A stretch of DNA of 64,000 nucleotides from Flavivirga algicola (lineage in GTDB: Bacteria; Bacteroidota; Bacteroidia; Flavobacteriales; Flavobacteriaceae), in assembly GCF_012910715.1 (NCBI RefSeq), contig NZ_JABBHF010000018.1, positions 22,430-86,429 on the forward strand. The letters run 5' to 3'. Each line of letters begins with the position of its first letter. Within the stretch, counting starts at the first letter, position 1. The notes under the pieces were generated by a model. It was not told the origin of the DNA and made no database searches. It was given only the letters and a program-made list of their open reading frames with translations. Positions 53,515-61,500 of the stretch are shown one piece after another. Position numbers and translations under genes: made by a program.

Positions 53515-56346
53515 TTAAACTTTGGGCTTGAATACAATTTCATAAGACTTAGCATCTTTTAAAAGTGCTTTAGCAAAGTTTTGAATATCTTTTACTGTAA
53601 TATTATTGATAATATCTTCAAAGTTCTTTGAATCATTCATATTATAACCCTCACGATAAAAACGTGTTAACAAACGCATATCATAACTATTATAGTCTTT
53701 TTGCTGTTTTCGTTCCTTTAAATAATTTGTTAATGTTTTATCTAAATCTACTTGAATGATATCTCCATTCGCAATTTTATTTATTTCTTCATGTACAATA
53801 GCTATCAACGTTTCTACCTTTTCTGGGTTACAATCAAAATTGACAGAAACAGACGCTTTTTGCAAAGGTCGCTTAGACAAACCAGCACTAGTGCTTGCTC
53901 CATAAGTTCCGCCTTCTTCTTCTCTTAACGTTTCGGTATATCTTAAATCTAACATATCACCAAAAGCACGAGCCAATAAAGCATTTTTCAAACTATATTT
54001 ATAGTCATTTTTATAAGAAATCCTTACAGAACTTTTTGGATCTTCCATTTTTAGATAGATATCTTTATCTATTTTTCTACTTAGCCATGGTGTTGAATTA
54101 TCTTTCCATGATTCTTTTACATTACTAGTAGGTATGCTAGCTATGTATTTCTCCAGTAATGGTTTGAGAGCATCTTTTTGAATATCGCCTACGATAAAAA
54201 ACTCAAAATCTGCTGCATTTCCAAATCTGTCATTATAGATCATCTTTATTTTATCAAAAGAAATATCTTTAATAAAATCGTCATTAAATAGACGTCGTTT
54301 TGGATTATTATTACCATATAAGGCAACGGTCATACTATCCCTCATTTTTTCGGAAATGTTTTCTTTTCTCCTTATTTTGTAGTTCTCCACATTTTGCATG
54401 ATAACATCAAATCCGCTCTCATCAAAACGAGGTTTTACGAAACGTAGATAAACCATTTGCAACATGGTTTCTGTATCTTTTGTTACGGAAGAACCCGAAA
54501 TATTTTCCGTTAACCCTGAAATATTAATTTTAGTATTTGCTGTTTTACCTGCCAATACTTTTGGTAGGTCTGTAGCAGAATAATCTCCTAATCCCGAAAA
54601 CTGAATAACATTAGTTAACAAATCTGCCGAAGGTAAATCTGAATCATTTAACAATGACCTACCTCCTTTACTTATCGCTTTTAATTTTACATCATTAGCA
54701 TTTTTGTTAGCAAATTTGTAATGTACTTTAATACCATTACCTAAATTAAATGTCGTTGAAGCCAATGCTTCATTTTCTTCTTCTGAAGTAATCGTCCCTT
54801 TTTTAATTGTGATTCCAGAAATTAATGTCTTTCCTCCAAAGTCATCGGTATAAGCTTCTATAGAGGTGTCATGCTCCACTTCGTTGATGATATTTAGTGC
54901 ATCTTCTTTGGTTAAATTATTATTGCCTTTTACACCTGTTACTGTTAAAAACCTGTTTTTATCTGTATATAGTTTTTTAAGAGCTGTATGGATCTCTTCT
55001 GGTTTTAATACGCTAAAAATTGTTTTTACGATGTCGAACTCCTTTTCAATATCTGTTATAGCAACATTATTTAAATAATCATCCTGTATTGATTTTACAA
55101 TACGATTATGAGATATATCATTCTTTTTACTTATCTGGTTTTCGTAATAACTTTTAAAATTTGTAATCGTTCGATCTATCTCAGCTTTGGCAAAACCAAA
55201 CTTTACTGCTCTATTAACTTCTGTTAAAACAGATTTAAATGCGGCATGTTGTTGGTTTGGTTTTGGATACACAGCCATATTAAAGGCTTTTGTTGTTCTA
55301 GAATGATCGGAATACCCTATACGTGCTGCTAAAAAAGTGGCATCTGGTTTTTTGGAAAGTTCATTAATTCTTGTAGATAGCATCCTTGTTACCATACCAT
55401 TTAATAAGGAAGTTTTTAAGCTTGCAACCGTTTCTTCTTTCAATGGTTTTGGGTGTCTGATTCCAAAACTCATATTGGATGTAGTAACTTCTTCATCCAT
55501 AGCCATAGAATATAACATATCATCGTTATCTGGAATGTCGATCACAAAACGTTTTTTCGGGTTATTTACCGCTGGAATCTTGGAAAATAATACTTTAATT
55601 TTTTCCTCGACCTGATCAACATCTATGTCTCCTATGATAGCAATGGCTTGTAAATCGGTTCTATACCAATCATGGTAAAAGTCACGCAATGCTTTATATT
55701 CAAAATTCTCAACAATGTCCATCAAACCAATCGGCAAACGTTGTGCATACTTTGAATGATTAAACATAGTTCCTATATTTTTCTGAAGAATTCGCATGCC
55801 TCCACTTTGCCTTGTACGCCATTCCTCTTTAATAACACCTCGTTCTGCATCAATCTCCTCGTCTGTTAGCAATAAGTAATTTGACCAGTCATGTAAAACC
55901 AATAAGCCTGTGTCTATAAGTTCTGGTATTGTGGGTATATTGTTTATATTATACACTGTTTCATCAAAAGATGTATAGGCATTTATATCTTTTCCAAAAA
56001 CCAATCCATGTTTTTGCATGGTATTCAAAATTCCTTTTCCTTCAAAATTTTTGGTTCCATTAAAAGCCATATGTTCTAAAAAATGTGCCAGGCCTTGTTG
56101 GTTATCATTTTCTAAAACGGAACCCACATTTTGAATAATGTAATAACTTGCTACATCTTTAGTGACATCTGTACTCTTTAGATAATAAGTCAAACCATTT
56201 GGGAGCACCCCCTTTCTTATACTTTGGTCTATAGGCAGCAATCTATCTAATTCTAAATTTTCAACAGCCTCTTGTCCATGTGTATTAAGTGTTATACTTA
56301 CTACAAAAAGTAAAAACGGTATGACTTTAACGTGTTGCTTAATCAT
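53515..56346 (-). CDS. M16-family metallopeptidase (insulinase/pitrilysin type)
   Basis: M16 peptidases are zinc enzymes with an inverted HxxEH motif and clam-shell halves. The 943-residue product has a signal peptide (about 1-24) and the active site H88-F-L-E91-H92 in GLAHFLEHMAFNG, with third ligand Glu168 (76 residues later, as in pitrilysin). Two tandem M16 halves are seen: the N half (about 45-480) is active, and the C half (about 520-940) is inactive but keeps the R/Y substrate loop (LREEEGGTYGASTSAGL). Being exported, it probably acts in the periplasm or on the surface. It is a single gene upstream of DsbD, separated by 250 bp with the inverted-repeat element. Confidence 0.93.
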   Translation of the reverse strand: MIKQHVKVIPFLLFVVSITLNTHGQEAVENLELDRLLPIDQSIRKGVLPNGLTYYLKSTDVTKDVASYYIIQNVGSVLENDNQQGLAHFLEHMAFNGTKNFEGKGILNTMQKHGLVFGKDINAYTSFDETVYNINNIPTIPELIDTGLLVLHDWSNYLLLTDEEIDAERGVIKEEWRTRQSGGMRILQKNIGTMFNHSKYAQRLPIGLMDIVENFEYKALRDFYHDWYRTDLQAIAIIGDIDVDQVEEKIKVLFSKIPAVNNPKKRFVIDIPDNDDMLYSMAMDEEVTTSNMSFGIRHPKPLKEETVASLKTSLLNGMVTRMLSTRINELSKKPDATFLAARIGYSDHSRTTKAFNMAVYPKPNQQHAAFKSVLTEVNRAVKFGFAKAEIDRTITNFKSYYENQISKKNDISHNRIVKSIQDDYLNNVAITDIEKEFDIVKTIFSVLKPEEIHTALKKLYTDKNRFLTVTGVKGNNNLTKEDALNIINEVEHDTSIEAYTDDFGGKTLISGITIKKGTITSEEENEALASTTFNLGNGIKVHYKFANKNANDVKLKAISKGGRSLLNDSDLPSADLLTNVIQFSGLGDYSATDLPKVLAGKTANTKINISGLTENISGSSVTKDTETMLQMVYLRFVKPRFDESGFDVIMQNVENYKIRRKENISEKMRDSMTVALYGNNNPKRRLFNDDFIKDISFDKIKMIYNDRFGNAADFEFFIVGDIQKDALKPLLEKYIASIPTSNVKESWKDNSTPWLSRKIDKDIYLKMEDPKSSVRISYKNDYKYSLKNALLARAFGDMLDLRYTETLREEEGGTYGASTSAGLSKRPLQKASVSVNFDCNPEKVETLIAIVHEEINKIANGDIIQVDLDKTLTNYLKERKQQKDYNSYDMRLLTRFYREGYNMNDSKNFEDIINNITVKDIQNFAKALLKDAKSYEIVFKPKV

Positions 56347-56656
56347 TCGTAATCGTGTTTTTATTTATATTATACTAAGGAAACATTTTTCTTACTTTAA
56401 CATACTAATAAAATGTTAAATTTGATTTTTTTCTTCTTCAAAGTATCATTTTAATCACTTTTTTAAAAGACTTATTTATAACACAAGTAAAACATAGAAT
56501 GGGTGGGTTTCATAATCCACTATTTATATAAAGTTTATTCTTTAACACACTTTCTAATTTAACAGCTGGACACTATTTTGTTTTATTTACTCAATCAAAA
56601 GACTTGTTTACTCATTTTTGGTTTTATTTTATGTCCATCTTCTCTTTATTTGAACC
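56347..56656. other. Intergenic region, 310 bp
   Basis: The divergent gap between the M16 gene (minus) and the CarboxypepD_reg-like gene (plus) has no recognisable coding sequence. It is very AT-rich. TTTATTTG at 56645-56652 resembles the -7 box at seven of eight positions but is very close to the ATG at 56657; no solid promoter was identified. Confidence 0.6.
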
Positions 56657-57502
56657 ATGAGAAAAGTAATAAATATTAATATCCCAAAACCCTGTCGTGA
56701 GGACTGGAATAAAATGACCCCTGAAGAAAAAGGAAGGCATTGCAACATTTGTCAAAAAACTGTTTTTGATTTCACTTCTAAAACTGATGAATACATTGTA
56801 AAAACTTTTATAGAAAATTCGAATATTTGTGGCCGTTTTAAAGCCACTCAATTGAAAAGGGAGCTTGTATTAAGAAGAAAAGGGACTAATACCTATTTAT
56901 CTTTCGTAGCATCAGGTCTATTTGCATTCTTAGGCCTTACTAGCCAATATACATATTCACAAAAACCAACCAAAGTCGAACAACGGGATACTTTACAAAA
57001 AGCTAAAATGCAAACAAATAAACATTCTTCAATTGATAAAAAAGGAAATTATATTAGAGGCGTTATAAGAGATACTGACAAACTTCCGTTACCAGGAGCC
57101 ATCATTTTGATTAAAGGGACAACTAGAGGCACGACAAGTGATCCTGACGGTAACTTTTCTATAGAAGCCAAATTAGGTGATACATTACAGATAAGTTATC
57201 TGGGCTATGAGTCGAAAGAAATTAAAATCACAGAAAAAACACCTAATATTGTTTTACTAGAACTAGAAGAAGATATTTTGGGTGATATCGAAGTTGTAGT
57301 TGGTGATGCCGTTGGAAACTCTCATTACACATATTCACCTGAAGAACTAGAGAGAAAACGATTAAATAAGTTAAGAAGAAAAAACCACTTTAAATTTTAT
57401 AAAAGGAAAAGTAAAGAGCGTCGGTTAAAAATTAAAAACGGAGACATTGAACGCTCTAAACTAGGCAAGTTTTTTCATAATTTATTTAATAAAAAAGACT
57501 GA
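56657..57502 (+). CDS. Membrane protein with N-terminal cysteine motif and CarboxypepD_reg-like domain
   Basis: A 281-residue protein of unusual layout. The N-terminal 60 residues hold cysteines 13, 29, 32 and 58, with CREDW and RHCNICQKTVFDFTSK, a pattern like a small zinc ribbon seen in many Bacteroidota proteins. A membrane segment (about 79-97) follows. The outer part (about 118-205) is a CarboxypepD_reg-like beta-sandwich: IRGVIRDTDKLPLPGAIILI, GTTSDPDGNFSI, LQISYLGYESKEI, the same fold that precedes TonB-dependent receptors. No receptor plug or barrel follows; a basic C-terminus ends the protein. Function unknown; the domain pair suggests an envelope sensor or anchor. Confidence 0.75.
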   Translation: MRKVININIPKPCREDWNKMTPEEKGRHCNICQKTVFDFTSKTDEYIVKTFIENSNICGRFKATQLKRELVLRRKGTNTYLSFVASGLFAFLGLTSQYTYSQKPTKVEQRDTLQKAKMQTNKHSSIDKKGNYIRGVIRDTDKLPLPGAIILIKGTTRGTTSDPDGNFSIEAKLGDTLQISYLGYESKEIKITEKTPNIVLLELEEDILGDIEVVVGDAVGNSHYTYSPEELERKRLNKLRRKNHFKFYKRKSKERRLKIKNGDIERSKLGKFFHNLFNKKD

Positions 57503-57526
57503 TTATAAAGTTTACTCAATGTTTTA

Positions 57527-58498
57527 TTAATGCACAGGACTTTGTGTACATGGACAATTACTTATACCTCGCAAAAAGTCCAAGCCTATAGTAACCATAT
57601 GTGTACCAGAGTTGAAACTGGATAGATTGTTTGTTGTTATTTGATAAGCATATCCTAAATAGAAAATAGACTTTTTAAAACCTACCATTGGACCAATATT
57701 CAAGGGCTTAAAAAATTGATCATTAAGAAAACGATATGATATTCCAGCCCAATAATAATCTTCTTTCCTATTAAATTTTCTAAACTTAAAATTTAAATCT
57801 GTACTCGATCTGCTATCACTACTAAATAATTGGTAATACACGGATGGTTCGAATTCCAGACCACTCTTCTTAGGGCCTCTAAATGTATACCCTGAGTAAA
57901 TTTGATAATTTAAAAGTAGATTAGGTTCTAATCTTCTAATGGACTCATCAATATCTTTACCCAAAACATTATTGGCATTAAAACTCATAAAAAAACCTTT
58001 CCATCTAAATAATGCACTAACATCAAAATTATTATTTGTGGTAGACCTATCATCAGTTGGTATCGTATTTACCGGGTTTTGGGAATTGTTTTCAAAATTT
58101 GCAACATCGATTCTAAAATGATTAAGATTATAAGAAATACCAAAAGACAAGTACATTTTTGCATAGTAATCTAAAATAAGATGATGCGCAAATGAGAACT
58201 TAGCTCCTTTTTGCAAGGTAAGTCCATTACTATCATTATAAAAAGATAACCCAATACCAGAACGGTCTGCGATTCTAAAATCGGCGTAAACGGATTGGTT
58301 TTGTGGGGCGTCTTTTATACCAACCCATTGTGTTAAACCATTGGCTCTGGTCTTTAGGTTATCTCCAATACCTGCATATGCTGGTGAGACTACAAAATTA
58401 TTTTCTGCTAAATATTGTGTAAAAACTGGTAAGTTTAACTCCTGGCTATAGCTGTTAGCTATAACCAAGAGAAACATATATATAAATAGTTTTTGCAT
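57527..58498 (-). CDS. PorP/SprF-family type IX secretion/gliding membrane protein
   Basis: PorP/SprF-like proteins are outer-membrane partners needed to export or anchor SprB-type adhesins. The product has a signal peptide (MQKLFIYMFLLVIANSYS, start at 58498) and then the family opening LPVFTQYLAENNFVVSPAYAG. Beta-strand-rich sequence follows (LSFGISYNLNHFRIDV, YYWAGISYRFLND) and it ends in TIGLDFLRGI. An upstream Met at 58540 overlaps the SprB-like gene's stop by one base (TAATG); I prefer 58498 because of the clear signal sequence and the AAAGGATTC before it. It lies directly downstream of the SprB-like gene, as in the sprB-sprF pair of Flavobacterium. Confidence 0.85.
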   Translation of the reverse strand: MQKLFIYMFLLVIANSYSQELNLPVFTQYLAENNFVVSPAYAGIGDNLKTRANGLTQWVGIKDAPQNQSVYADFRIADRSGIGLSFYNDSNGLTLQKGAKFSFAHHLILDYYAKMYLSFGISYNLNHFRIDVANFENNSQNPVNTIPTDDRSTTNNNFDVSALFRWKGFFMSFNANNVLGKDIDESIRRLEPNLLLNYQIYSGYTFRGPKKSGLEFEPSVYYQLFSSDSRSSTDLNFKFRKFNRKEDYYWAGISYRFLNDQFFKPLNIGPMVGFKKSIFYLGYAYQITTNNLSSFNSGTHMVTIGLDFLRGISNCPCTQSPVH

Positions 58499-58539
58499 TT
58501 GAATCCTTTTAGTTTTTAAAATCATAATCTCATTTTTCA

Positions 58540-61500
58540 TTATCTATAAAGTGTGAAATGCCCAACAAATTCACGGTCATCCTTTGGATCATTGAGTTTT
58601 AATACATACCAATAATCTCCAGTTGGAAGTTCTGCGCCATTGTATTTACCATCCCACTTTTCTCCTACGCGTAATGTTGCTATGGCTCGACCATATCTAT
58701 CGAAAATATCGAAAGTAAGGTCTTTGTATTGTGACGTACAACCTGGCCCCCATTCATCAAGGTCACCATCGCCATTAGGTGTAAAGTAATTAGAAATACA
58801 CACATCTACGTATTCAAAATATCTGGTAGCAGTAGCCACACAACCATTACTATCGGTCACAGTGACTGTATAATCTCCAGATGCGTAAATAATAAACTTG
58901 TTCTCACTTCCATAAGACTCACCATTAAGTGTATATTCAAATGGTTCGGCTCCGCCACTGGTTACAGCAACAATCTCGTTTAATTCACCATCTTCTAACA
59001 CAAGCATTAATGGATCGAATTGAGAAATATCAAAGTTTTCGGTTCTTTGAATACAACCGTTTGTATGTCTTACATCTATAAAATGATCTAATCCAGGTGG
59101 CACATTTACAAACACATTGCTGGCTTGGTATGGCCCACCATCTAATGAGTAGTCCAATTCTGTAAGGTCAGTGACATCTGCAGTTACCGTAACTGTATTG
59201 GTTGATAAATTACCTGTACAACCGTATTCAATATTAGCTACTGGGTTAATACTTACTGATTCTGGGAAGTCTATATTCCATTCAGACTCACAACCAAGTG
59301 CGTCTCTAACAAAAACGATATGATCTCCACCTGCAAGATTTGCAAAATCAAATTGTGTTTGCGTCGCAGTTCCTGTTGTATACACACCATTTATGTCATC
59401 TAAGGCTACACTATATGGCATTTGTCCTCCTGAAATTTCAATACTAAATTCACCATCCAAATCACCTTCACAAACCTCAGGCATTATTGAACCAGGAACA
59501 ACATTTACTATCACTGGAGTTGGTGCACCAATTGTGAAGCTTTCAAAAACAAAGCAGCCTAATTCATCCTGTGCAATAGCTTGATAAGTACCTGGAGCTA
59601 GGTCTTCAAATGTCGATGTTTCGAAGAACTGATCTAACCTAGGAGAAATAGCATATCTAATCAACCCAGTACCTCCAGTAGCATTTATTTGTAAAATACC
59701 GTCATTACTACCAGGACATGACACAGCACTTGGCACAAAAGTTGCTTCCAATGGTGCTGATGGTTCTGTAATCGTTATCAATGCTGACGTAGCTAAACAA
59801 TCATCACTATCCACTCTTACCTGATACGTTCCAGCTATTAAGCCAGTGAAAACTCCTGTACTATTTTGTGTAAGTGGTGTGATATTAGTTCCCGATCCAT
59901 CTTGCAAAGTATACACATAATTGCCTAAACCACCTTGGGCTGTAGCAGTAATGCTACCAGTATTATCACCTGCACAATTAATGGTCGGATTCGCCGATTC
60001 TAAATTAACGACTAATGTTGGAAGCGGATCAATTCTAATTTCATTAGAAGCATTCGCATTACAACCATTCGCATCCCTCACATAATAAACATGAGTTCCA
60101 ACACCCACAGGTATTGTTACTGATGATGCAAACGACCCTAAAGTGGTTACAAAATTAGGCGTATCGCTATACGTATATGGTCCTGTTCCTCCCGTAGCAC
60201 TTAATGTTAATTCGCTACTTGTTAAACAGGTTTGCGTAGTAGCTACTGCTAAAGTTGTTTCTATTTGCGTAGGCTCATTAATAACCACATTAGGTGAATT
60301 GAACTCACAATTATATCCATCGGTCACAGTAACATTATAAGTTCCTGCACCTAAATCTGTAAATACTGGAGAAGTTTGAGGTCCAGACGATGTTGCCGTT
60401 GGAGACACCATATTCAGTGTATAAGAATAATTACTTCCTTGTCCACCAGTAACCAGACTCACTGTTATGCTTGCATTATTATCTCCAAAACACGCTAATA
60501 AGTTAGTGCTTGGTGTTACCGTCGCATCAATAGGTGTTGGAATTGTTAACGTAATCGGATCGGAAGCTATACAGCCACCAGCATCTCTAACATTTACTGT
60601 ATAAACGCCAGCTGCCAAATCCCTAAATGTTCCATTTGAAGAATATGCAACCGTTGCAGCTCCTGTTAACTCATACTCGTAAGGTATTCTACCTCCACTA
60701 GCTACTGCTGTAATGACACCTGCATTATTATCACAGGTCACATTAGCAGCTTCTGAAGCGGTTACTGTTAATGCAGAAGCTGGAGAATCTATAGTCACTA
60801 CATTCGATGTTGTTGTACAGAACGGACTCGCCGTTTCGGTTACAACTACGGTGTAATTACCTCCCGTCAACCCGCCTACAACTTCTGGGTTTGTTGATGT
60901 ATTGGCAGCTGTGATACCTCTTACCGAAGCTCCCGTACTATCCAATATATCATAATTATAAGGTCCTGTATATCCAGTTACATTAATTTCAAATGTGCCA
61001 TTAGTATCTGTAAAACAAGTCACCGCTGTTGTAGCCGTTATCACGGCATCAATCGTATCAAAAGGCACAACAGTAAATGGTGGTGTCACTATGGTACAAC
61101 CTGTATCCAGATCATTCACTTGGAAATAGTAATCTCCTGGATCTGTTATATTAAATGTATTTGAAGCCTGAGGCGTACCGCTTGGCAACATTTGGTAACT
61201 AAAGTTTCCAGAGCCACCTGTAACTGTTATAGCGACAGAACCTGTACCATTACAATCAATTGGTGTTACAATCGCTACAGATGCATCTACCAACGCTGGT
61301 AATGGTGCTATAGCTACTGTATTGGTCGCTACACATCCATTATCATCTCTCACAAAGATATTGATGGTCTGCGGACTTCCTGTATCTATAATATCAAATG
61401 TATTCGCGGTAAAGTAATTTGTACCGTCAATACTATATGTATATGGTGCAGTTCCTGTTCCTGCTCCTTCATTAATGGTTAATATGGATGCATTTACAGA

